Assembly (NCBI RefSeq): GCF_000003815.2
Contig: NC_049986.1
Location: forward strand, 16,109,172-16,173,171
DNA length: 64,000 nucleotides
From: Branchiostoma floridae
Taxonomy: Eukaryota > Chordata > Leptocardii > Amphioxiformes > Branchiostomatidae
Direction of reading: 5' to 3'
Both the position numbers and the translations under genes were made by a program. The notes beneath the pieces were generated by a model, which searched no databases, was not told the origin of the DNA, and saw only the letters and a program-made list of their open reading frames with translations. How positions within the stretch are numbered: the first letter of the stretch is position 1; every line of letters starts with the position of its first letter. This document shows, one piece after another, positions 34,758 to 46,700 of this stretch.

Positions 34758-37700
34758 CTAGAGAAATGAAGAAAGTCATTAGAATCAATTCACCCAGTAC
34801 CCATACTAGTCTGTTGAGTTGTGGCTAATAAAATGTCAGGCTTATACACGTACATGTAGGTATCTAACGTGGATTATTGGTACCCTAAAGCATAGTAATT
34901 AACAGTATTACATGAAAAAGCAATGACACATGGCATGACTGTATAGTAGAATCTTGAAGATTGAACTTTCTTAACCACAAGTAGACAAATGGACTTCTGN
35001 NNNNNNNNNNNNNNNNNNNNNNNNNNNNNNNNNNNNNNNNNNNNNNNNNNNNNNNNNNNNNNNNNNNNNNNNNNNNNNNNNNNNNNNNNNNNNNNNNNNA
35101 AAATGTGGTCGTGGCTAAAGTTCGCCATTCTCAAAGAATGAATGACCCCTCGTGGACATATGGCTGATATGCGGGACAGATGGAGCCGTCATCTCTGCCC
35201 ACTGTCTTGGGTGCAAAGCCGGGTTGGCAGAGTCTTGTTCACATGTTGCCAGTGTGCTGTTCTACATTGAGTGCTGGACTAGATTACATGGGAAGCTGGC
35301 TTGCACACAGGTGAAGTGTACATGGATTCTGCCCACATATGTTAAGGAAGTCCCTTATGCAAGAGTGGAAGACATTGACTTCACATCCGCAAAGAAACTG
35401 AAAGAAAAGCTGGACCAGAAGATTGATTCCTTCACATCACATGAGACTGTCAACACAACACAGGAGAAAAGTGCACATGAGAGTAATCTGACATCTCAGG
35501 ACAAGGTTACAGCACTACAGAACAACACCCCAACTGCTCAGGACAAGGTTACAGTACCACAGAACAATACCCCAACTGCTCAGGAGATTAAAGAACTGTA
35601 TAGTAAGCTCAATAAGTGCAAAGTTAAGGTAGTGGCACTAAGTTTGATTCAGCCATATGCAGATGAGTTTGTCATGTCAAGCCGGGACATTCCTGTTGTG
35701 TCAGAGTTGTTTGATCCAGATAATCTGGACCTCCAATATCATGAACTCCTGCCCAAATGTTTAGAGGTTAATATTGACTTGTCAGAGAGCCAGATAAACA
35801 CTATTGAAAAAGACACGAGGACACAAGCAAAAGGTCCTGGCTTTTTCCGCCATAGAGCTGGGAGAATTGGAGCTTCTGTGAGTGGGGCTGTTTACCATAG
35901 CAACCTTGCACAGCCTCCTCAGTCAATCCTGAAGTCTATTTGCTACCCACATTTGTACAAGGTTAACACAAAGGCCACACGTCATGGTTGTGATCAGGAA
36001 GAAGCTGCCATAAAAGCCTATGAGACATACATGAATGGTAAACATGTCAACTTCCAGATAAAGAAGTGTGGTGTATTCATATCTAAAGAACACCCTTACC
36101 TGCATGCTACACCTGACTTTCTCGTGTCATGTGATTGCTGTGGGATTGGGTGTGGGGAGGTAAAATGTCCAATCTCTGTCCCTGATTGTGATTTTGACCA
36201 GTATGTGAAGAACAAAAGTGCATTTCTGGAGAAGGTTGATGGGGTGTTCAAGTTGAAAAAAACCCACAACTACTATCATCAAGTCCAGCAACAGCTATTT
36301 GTTCTGTCAGAGAGGAAGTACTGTGATTTTGTAGTCTGTGTTTGGGATAAGAATAGAAATGCCCATATAGTAAGTAACAGGATTAAGCCTGACACAGAAC
36401 ACTCAAACATGGTTCTCTTCAAGTTACAAGCCTTCTGGAGAATTTGTATTTTACCAGAGATGCTTGGCCGCTGGTACACCAGGAAATGTGATGTGCCAGT
36501 GAAGGTCCCTGACTCAAATGCTATGTGCTTCTGTCGGGGACAGATGGGTATAGATGATGTATCATGTAGTAACCCTGAGTGTCCGTATGGTCAGTTCCAT
36601 CGGACTTGTTTAGGAATAGATGGGGTTTCCTTGAGAAAGACCTGGTATTGCCCACACTGTAGCCGGCTACCAGAGTTAAGGCAGGCAGGCAGAAAATCAA
36701 AAAAGAAGGAGTCAGGCCCATCACCAGTTAGCCAGGCTGCTCTGCTATGCAACACTATATGCCTATGTAAAGCCAAACCAGCTCTGGGAGAGAAACTCCT
36801 TGAATGCCATAATGTTGAGTGTAAGCAGGGAAGGTATTTCCACCTTAGTTGTCTGGGAATGAAGAGACTTCCCAACAATGCTAAAACAACATGGCAGTGC
36901 AAATCATGTAAGCAGAGAATAACTGCACCCAAAACTTCCAAAGGGAAGCTAGCAAAGCCTGTAAGTGTTGTATCTGTCAGTGACACAAGTAGTGACGAAT
37001 ATGATGATGTTGTCATTACGAATGAGACATCTGCGCCACTAGATAAGTACTGTACTCTGTCAAACCTGGGTGAGTCAGATTACGACATTGTAAGAGACCC
37101 TAATGGCTGGCTTACGGGTGAGATTGTCCACTCTTCACAAGTACTTGTAAGACAGGTGAATCCAGCAATGGAAGGACTTCAACGTCCAGCTCTAGGGCCT
37201 GCCCGCAATTTTGATGTTGTATCAGGAGATTGCATACAGATTTTACATACGGGCCAAGGTCACTGGGTATGTGTCAGTACTTTAGATTGTGTGCATGGGA
37301 AGGTTAATCTCTATGATAGCCTGTATCATGATGTTGTGAGTCAAGAAGTGGAAGAACAGACAAACAGTTTACTTGGTGGGAACCTAGTTTCCTTAGATTA
37401 TGTACCTGTCCAGCAGCAGACAAACAGTAGTGACTGTGGGGTATTTTCCGTTGCATTCGCTACATGTTTAGCTTTAGATATAGATCCAAGGAATGTAATG
37501 TTTGATGTGCCGAGAATGAGGCCACATTTGTTGACATGTCTTAAGGCTGGGTCAATCACCATGTTTCCCACTTTGTAAGACCCAGCACATTTCATCATGT
37601 ATGCATTGAACACGTAAAACCACTCCCAGAAAAATTTCTGCCCTCCCAGTACCGCCTTCCTGCTAGTGGGATGATCAGATCAGAGTTAATTACAGTTGCA

Positions 37701-40700
37701 AATGATCAGAGTTGCAAAATACTGACATTGATTTTGTACTGTTTGTCATTCTACTAGTTTGTAGCATTTTCTTGCTGACAACCTCAGCTTTCATGTTATT
37801 GTATGATCAGAGTTGCAAAATACTGACATTGATTTTGTAGTTTGTCATTCTACTAGTTTGTAGCATTTTCTTGCTGACAACCTCAGCTTTCACCAGCAGT
37901 TAACTATGCTTTACCTTAGTGCCCTAAGTATCTACCATTGAATAAACTGTTTTCTTGCCTTGAAACAAATGTTGAGTCTTGCAACAACTTTACTGAGTAA
38001 ACCTTTTATTCATATACATATGACAGGTTCATATACATGCCATAGCATACATGGCAATCATACTAGCATAGAGTAGTGTTCAGCCAGGCTATCTTGTCTT
38101 TTGCTCAGCATTCAAACGTTTTCTTAACAAACCTCACCAAGCAGGAAGTAATGACTGATAGTAATAATGTCCATACATCATGTAAACAGTTATATTTCCC
38201 TTTCTGCTTAAAACAGAATGAGAGGGCACCTAGTCAAATGGTACAATCGGAGGACAGAAGTTAACAAGTGCTGAGCATACTCTGATGATTCTGTCAATCA
38301 ATGGTACTTCAGACTCACGACAAACCAAGTAGTCTGTGGGAATAGTTCCTTGTAAGAAAGTGTACTTCCTGCGCAATAAACCAATCACTCGCTCGACATG
38401 TATTCTTACACTAGCAATACCCCTTGATTTCTCCACATCTATTGGATCTAGCTGAGCCTTTCCCTTTGTGAAAGCAGGGATTACAAGCTTTCCCTGTTTC
38501 AGTCCAACACTTTCATCAATGGTAAATCCTCTATCAGCCAGCACTGTGTCACCTGGTAGCAGCTTGTCTAAGAACCCACAGTTCTCTGTCAGAAACTTGT
38601 CTGACGTGCGTCCACCCCAAGCCTCTGACACAAACGAGATTGATCCTTGAGGTGTGATACCAATGAGAACTTTAATAGTATTGTGCTGCTTGTAATTCGA
38701 GAATGTCTGTGCTCGGGCCAGGAGGTTTGTAGGCTTTGCAATGAACACCTCAAAGCAGTCAATGATAACAGTCACTTTCCGCCCAAATGCATACTGGAAG
38801 CACATAGGCATAGTCCTCCACAAATCCTCTCTTTCAGGCCAGGAAACAAAACATGACAGTCTAGTATCTAGAGCTACTATCCATGTGCTAAATATGCGCG
38901 ATACAGTGGCAAGGGATACCTGAAATGTGTATGCCAAATCTGGTACATTAAGTCTTAGCTTTATGAGAACTATCATGAGCTCCTGGAAACTATCCAGACT
39001 CTGACTTTTGCGTGTAACAAATGGAGCTACGTGGTCAAAAATAACCATAAGAACTTCATATGAAGGCAGACCGGTATAAAATCTAACCTTCTCATCTGAC
39101 TTGTAAAAGTCTTTGTTTGGGGCTTGATAACATGGCTCACCAAACATGTACTGGAACTCGTCTGTCTGTGTTCCGGTTGTCTTATTGATGCCTAACTCCG
39201 GCGACTGTCNNNNNNNNNNNNNNNNNNNNNNNNNNNNNNNNNNNNNNNNNNNNNNNNNNNNNNNNNNNNNNNNNNNNNNNNNNNNNNNNNNNNNNNNNNN
39301 NNNNNNNNNNNNNNNNNNNNNNNNNNNNNNNNNNNNNNNNNNNNNNNNNNNNNNNNNNNNNNNNNNNNNNNNNNNNNNNNNNNNNNNNNGTTGTCAGTGT
39401 TTCAACAGGCCCTGGCTCCTCACTTGATATCGTAAGGTCAGCCATTTCCACGTCTAGGGGCACATCTCAAACTTGGTCAAATCGATATCTTGCAAACGGT
39501 ACCCAGTGGGATTTTGCGGCGTCCTCTTCGCTGCAGCCTCTACCCGTTGTTCAGCACCTCGCTTCGTGCGTTCTTTAGCCCGTACAGCCCTCTCTCCTAC
39601 CTTCTTCTGTAGCTTTTCCTTTGTCCCTTCTTCTACGTATACTTTCCTTCCAAGGTTCAGTGTGGGGGTCCAGTCCACATTATACCTATCCCACACGGGG
39701 GCAGCCCTGCCAGACACAAAATGCCGACTACATACACGTTCGGTCTGAAGGATGTTTTTTTTTCGTCGTGTCTCCGCGGCTGATCGCCGCTATCCACAGC
39801 CTCCGGCGTTCTTCCGTTAGTTTCTCATGCTCGACTCCCTGATTGCTAACTAATTTCGGTATAGAAAAAAAGGAAATCTTCTCCCTATCCGAGTTTCTGT
39901 CAGATCTCGACCCACAGCCTACAATAATACACAGAACCATCGCTGAGAACGCGTAGGGGACACTGTGACCAGGGGGACGTTGCGCTGGGTCACAAAGATG
40001 GCGGATAGCAACCGTTGCTAAGGTCAGATCACGTGACTGAAAGCCGAGAATTGAAAACTCAAGTAAGTTGGGAGACTAGCTGATAATCGGGATAGACTAC
40101 CTTTTAATAGTCCAAAAAAGTATTGTTATCCCGAGTTGTTATCCCGAGTGATATTGCCTTGTCCTACCTGTTCCCTGAGCCTGCGCATCTCCTCCAGCAG
40201 TCCAGACAGGTCCAGTCCAGCCATGGTGTCTCTCCCTCCTGTACCATCACTACTGCTGAACCCGTTCACACCTGATGATATGAAGGAGGCACATGTTCAA
40301 TATACTGTCTATCTTGCTATTCAAGGTAACAAATACATTGTAGTAATTTGTACTGATCCCTGTCATTACAGAAAATCTAATATACATTGGGAGATCTGAT
40401 TAAATTTGAGTATTCCATTTCAAATTGTTGAATGTACACTGCCGGCTGTGGGTCAAAAATTGAAGACAAAGGTTTACATAAAATGTTACTGGCCCTACCT
40501 GCGTCGGCTGTCTGTGCCTTCTTGTAGAGCTTCTCATACAGCCTGAGCTCCAGCCTTAGGGAGTCGGCCACCTGCTGGTGTTCTTCTAACTGGTCCTGTA
40601 GTCTGGACAACTCCTGTCTTAGTCTGGGAAGAGGAGAACAGTTTCATATGAGCAATCCATCAAGCCCTGACATACAAATGTACCAAGCACAAATTGAACA

Positions 40701-43700
40701 CAGACCCAATCTTTGTACTTTGAATTCATATTCATAAAGAAGTGCTACGTAGGTGACTAGTCTATAGCGCTATTCTGTATCTACATAGTTGGTATTCGCA
40801 GGCACGTGGCGCAACAGCAGCTGGTTATATTACACTGAACGACCCGTCATACCTAACTTTTGCACATCTATCTGCAAGCGTATTGTAAACTCAAAACCAC
40901 CGCAAACACTCCATTTTCTCCCTTACTGTCAAATTAAGTCCCTGTGAACTTCAATACATACATTTGTTAACAGTAACTCAACCCAACACATCAGTCGACA
41001 GTGCTGATTAACAAACCTGCTGATCTCCTTCTTGGCTTTGTTGAGTTCTGCTGACACCTTGTCGTTCTCCATGTCCCTGTTAGCCAGCTCTGCCCCCAGA
41101 CTGTCCACCTCTGTCTGCAGGATCTGGTTCTGCTTCTCCCTGTCTGACAGCTGGTTCTGCAGCTGGGACACATCCTGCAGCTGACCCTGCAGGCTCGACA
41201 GGTCCCTCTGCAAGGGGAAAGTGATCTTAGTTTAGCTAAAACTCCCATAAACAACCTCTCCCACCATGATAACATAATTAGCCCATGTTGAAAATTGTGC
41301 ATCAGCGCTCCAGCAAAAAAAAAATGAGAGCCTGCGCTGCTAGAAGTCTGAAAAGGAGGCTAAGTTAAGGTCAATTTAGCTCAAATGAACTCAATTAAAA
41401 GATGAGCTACTCCTCATTTGGTCATGACAGAGAGAACAGACAAGTACACAGAACAGTGGACCGCGGCTTAACGTTCTGTCCTACGTGTAAATTCAGAGAT
41501 GCTTTCTGGGGGCATGCAGATTAAGAAAAGCATCAACAGCCAAGATTCAAACTCACAACTTTTTAGTTGACCACTGACCACTGGACTACACATGCTACCA
41601 CTGATCTTCACTACTTGCCTGCAGCTGTGTAAACTCAGCCTGTGTCTTCTGTGTCTGCCTGTCCCTCTCTGCCAGCTGTTTCTGCAGTTTGGACATGTCT
41701 GTCTGCAGTCTGGTGTTGTCCTCCTGAACCTGCTGGTTAAGCTGGTCCTTCTCTGTCAACTGGGACTGGAGTCTGGACATGTCTGCCTTTAGTTTCTCAT
41801 TGATCTGAAGAAAATACAAGGTGATAATGTTTCCTTATATAGAAGAAATAGTATGTTTATAACTTACAAAACACTCTAAAACTTCAACGAAACATTGTTC
41901 AGAATCAGGTAGCAAGCTTTCCTTACAGTTACATCTCAAAAGCCAGAATAATGTTGGTTACAGGTATTGGACCTGACTTTATGGAGAGGATCTAATCAGA
42001 TAGCTTTGAATCTTTTGAATCAATTAGACATTTGTCCCGTTTTACATGTACATGAATGGAGATACCTTCTGGCTCTAGGCATAGCTCTAGATTAGTGTAT
42101 TTGTGAGGACAGCCATTCATAATCTTAGCCTGGTATTCTGACTAACTATAGCTTCTTAGTTTCTTCTGTCATCTCTGCGGAAAGGACAGCAGAGACTCAG
42201 GAGCTACATGTATAATACTTAGTAGTCGGGATACTAGGCTATCATAATCTATGGATACCTCATACATACAGAATAGGAAGTGCAATATCTGTACCTGGTG
42301 TTTCTGGTCCAGTTCAGCCTGTAGACGATCCACCTGTGTGGTTTTGTCAGACAGCAGGGAGAGTTTGTCGGACATGTGAGACTGGGAGCCGTGTGAGGCG
42401 TTGTCGGGGAACTCCTGATGGTCCACACCGGAGTTGCTGTGGACGTAGATGTTGGTCTGGCCTCCTGGGGAGGGCAGTACACAGCACTGTTTAGACAGGG
42501 TTTTTTTCAACCTCAGGAGTAGAACATTTCTAGTCTCTTTGTCAGCAAGATACAGGTAAACGAAATGTAACAAAGCACAAAGTTCTCAACAGAAAATACA
42601 GAGTTCATCTTATTAGAAGCATGTTAATGCAGAGACAAGCATTTCTAGTGATACTTTGCAAAGTACAATTTGTATCAGTACATGAATAAGGGTAATCTCC
42701 AAGCAGATCCTATGGTAGCATAAGATAGTATCAAAAGCTGGCAGAGGAGTGAAGCTGGCTTAGGAGTGTGTTTTGCTACATGGCAAATGGGCACCTCTTG
42801 GCTAACTATACTCCTTGGCCAGTTTGGTACTATCTTATGCCATTGTAGGATCTGCTTGGAGATTAGAATAAGGGCACACATGTGCAATCTGCACCTGTCA
42901 AAGATTAAGGAAAGATTCTCGTCTTCAGGGTACATCATTTATAACAGACTCTATCATAGTCTATAACCAACAAAAAGTGATAGCAGGTAAGTTATGGACT
43001 GCCTTCTATGGGTCTCTGAAAGGTTTTACATGAGTGATATGAGGTACTAGTATAAGGTCTAGTAACCATGTTTTTGTAAAGCATTATGAAGGAAGGTTAA
43101 AGTTTACCTCTGTTGCTCATGCTGGATATTTTATCCTCTAACTCCTGCCTCAGCTGCTCGTTGGAGCTCAGCGAGTCCTCAAGCCTCGCTCGCAACGCGC
43201 GCAGTTCAGCCAGGTGTTCCTCCAGCAGGTCCCGCCCCCTGCTGTCGCCATGGAAACCCGACGTCGGCGTGGAGGCCGATCCGTGGCTGTGGATGGTCTC
43301 CGTGCTCTCCCGCAGCTTCTTGTAGGTGTCCAGCTCCGCCCGCAGCGAGCGGTTGATCTGGTCGCTCGCGCGCAGCCTGCTCTGCAGCAGCTCCATCTCT
43401 CCGTGGGTCTCCGTGGAAACGGTCGTGGACGAGCCGTGCCCCGCGGAAGCCTGGAGAAACTTGGACGGGAGCTGGCGCGACGGGTACATCCCTCTCTCGC
43501 TGTTCACACCCTCCTGCTCGCTGTCGCCGGGATGGTCCGACTCGTGGCGCGACACCGACGTGAAAGTCTGAGTGCTCGTCGTCGACTCCTCGTCTGAGGA
43601 GTACCCTCTGTTGTCGTGGAGACGGCCACGCCCACACACGTCGTCTTTGCTGCTGTGTATACTGGGAGGGATGACCTTCTCCCGTGGAGCAAACATGAAA

Positions 43701-46700
43701 TTGTCTTCACCAGACATGGGCTGGCTTCTTCCTGGCTGTTCCAATGAGTACTCATCACCCCCGTTGGGAGGATGCGTCCTCTGTAGTGGCTGTTCCCCCC
43801 TGTTGTCCTCACTCCCGCTGGTGGTCTGCGAGCCGTGGTTGGCTGACCGACCGCTGCCGACGCGGTGCATCCCGCTGAAGTCGTCGGAAGCGCCCTGGTT
43901 GGACTGGTCGCTGTCCCAGCCGGTGCTGGCCTGGTCCGAGGCGGACGGTGGGAAGGTGGAGCCGACGGGTCGTGTCCTGCGCAGCTGGGAACGCAGCCGG
44001 CTGATCATGTTGTTCTTCTCTTTGGCATCTTTCGTGGCTCTACACATAAATGATAACAAAAATAAAGGATTTACAACATGAACATAAGCTTTTTTAAGAT
44101 AAAATGGACATAAACTGCATGTCATATGTAGTTTCTCAATACAAGACAAGTATGTGTAAGACAGTAAGACTTCACTTTCCCTCTTTAGTGCCAGACACTT
44201 ATGTACATGTACAATCCCTGCCATTTCACCAATGTTGGCAACTTGTCACTAGGTACAAAGCAAGTTGAGAAAATTCATGTTCCAAGGTGAGAAACTAATA
44301 TTTAAGGAAAACATAAACAACAGTATGCAGATATTCTACTTCCAATGGAAATTCTAGCCTGAGTAAATTTCACTTATAGCAGCCCGCCCAACATCCAACG
44401 GCCTCTGTGGGTAAGGGCCAGTCACAGCCCTGGACAGCAGAGTTTGTGTCATGCAGACTAATGGAGATTCCAAATAAACAAATAACAAAACAGAATAAAC
44501 AACCATCTTTACCTCTCTAACTCGTCCTTCAGCTCCACGGCTGTGCGCTGGTTCTCGGCCAGCTGGCGTCGCAGGTGCTGGGCGTCGGCCACCTGTCCCT
44601 GCAGGTGCTGGTACTGGTCCTGCTGCTCCTCCAGGGCTGACCTCAGCTCCGCTACCTCCTGCTTTAGTGGGGTAGGGCTGGGCAGGAGAAACATTCTTAT
44701 GATTATATCATTGAAGTCAAAAAACTTTCAACAGACTTCCAAGAACCAACTGTCAAGAGAATCCTTTTCTATGTCATCAAAATAAATGAATAAATGCCAT
44801 TCAATACAAAAATCAAAGTATTTAAAGTTGGAGCCCTGAAAAATGTTGCATTGAGCAATGTTGCAAGTATTCTGAACAAAATTCTTCAGTTCTAGTCCTT
44901 ACAAAAAAAAAACTGTCCTGAGTTGTATCTACTCATATGCAAGTTCAGGGGTGAAGGGACCAGTCTTGGAGACAGCCCTGTTTTATCAAATCCTTTCACA
45001 ATCGTACTTCTTTTCTTTCAGGAGAAAAACCGCTTCCAGCTGTATCTACTGGTATAGGGCTTGAGTGAAGATATGTGCGTACCATGTTCCTCATTCCAAA
45101 AACAATACAAACAATTCTATAAATACCGAAAGGTTTGTGTTGGTTTTTACGGAAAAACGCTGTCCTCAGCTGTATCTACTGGTACTGAGTAAAGACGTTT
45201 CCTTACCTTGGTCTGTCCTGCAGCTGCCTGAGCTGTTCCTGCAGCTGTTCCCGCAGCTCCTGGTTGACCTGCAGGCTCTGCTGGTACTGGTCCTTCAGGC
45301 TCCGCAGGGACGAGTCATCCGAGGCAGAGCTCGCGTTGTCTGGGGTGGGAGGACAAAAAATTAAATAAGCTTCTTTAATAATATAATTGCACATGTGTTG
45401 TTACCTTGGGAAAGGCACTTAACATCTATTTTAGCTCTGGTGGAAATAAGTGCCTTTGTCCTTTCCACAGACGATAGTACTATTGGGAGCAAAGCACAAT
45501 CCTGACTACTTTTAGTCACTAACAGTCTTATAGCATTACCATGACCTTTCATGTAGTTGTTAGCCTGTTGAACACACATTTGCTTGACAGAAATGTAAAT
45601 AGTACAAAGTTCAACTCTTTGGAATTGGGTATCTCAAGAATATGTGTCTACTTTACAGCTTTCAAAACACCCCAATGGCAATGAACACTTGTTTTCCTTT
45701 TTCTGTACCTGTGAATGAACTTGATGAAGAAAAGCATCACAACCAATACAATCCAGAAACATATGCCTTTACATAATTAGCCACATTCACTGCCAATGTT
45801 GTGTTGCTAGAGTGACTTCATCGCAGAGTTAACTGACCATCCAGCCTGTCCTTGAGTGTCCTGGCCAAGTGCATGCTGCGCTCTACCTCTGCCATCATTA
45901 TCCTAATTTCTCTTATTACCAATATGGATTCAGAACCACATACTTATACTGTGGCTATACAAACAACAACGCCAAATTCACAGGCAATGTTGTGTTAACT
46001 GACCGTCCAGCCTGTCCTTGAGTGTCCTGGCGAGGTGCATGCTGCGCTCCAGCTCGGCCATCACGCCCTCCGCCTCCTGCTGGGTCAGGTTCAGCAGGTC
46101 GGGGTCGCCGCCCTCGCTGGCGGACAGCAGGTGCTCCAGCGTGCGGGTGAGCTCCTCCAGCCGCGCCCGCAGCAGGTGGCACATCTCGCGGCTGTCCCGC
46201 AGCTGTTTGCGCAGCTGAGACAGCTCCTTGGCCTGCGTCTGGACGAGTGTGTCCTTCTGGGGTGACACCGACAGCTGGTCCTGTTCACGACAGCGGAGAT
46301 TGACACAAATGTAAACTTGAACATGTTTGCCAATTTTCTAATTAAATAGTGTGACAGAAAATAGCAACTTTGGAACAACATTCAGAATTACAAATTAAGC
46401 ATGTGAAAGTAGTGTCCTTCTGGGGCAACACTGATGATAGCTTGTCCTGTAAAAAATGTAACATGCATTGGCATAATACCGGTAGTAAGACTTATACCGG
46501 TAGATTAATAATACTGGAACTTAAAGAGATCTACACATGCAACAATAGTTATTTCTGAGCTGTGCACACTTCAGACATCTAGGTGTCCAATACATCATTT
46601 ACAAAGCATCGATAACAATGCATTCGAAGACAACAAGGCCAAAAGTTTTCAGTATACTTTTTTTAAAATTTCGGGGTAGGCAGCTCGTCGTGGGACGAAC

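Noticed and set aside
35152-35154. GTG as a start codon for the nuclease gene
   Set aside because: Eukaryotic initiation at GTG is unlikely, the SWIM-like motif would lack its upstream part, and another frame just upstream continues the family sequence.
43206-43637. Arg/Gly-rich open frames in the 43.2-44.1 kb region on both strands
   Set aside because: They are shadows of the GC-rich 932-nt CDK5RAP2/PDE4DIP exon, whose own frame carries the conserved block.
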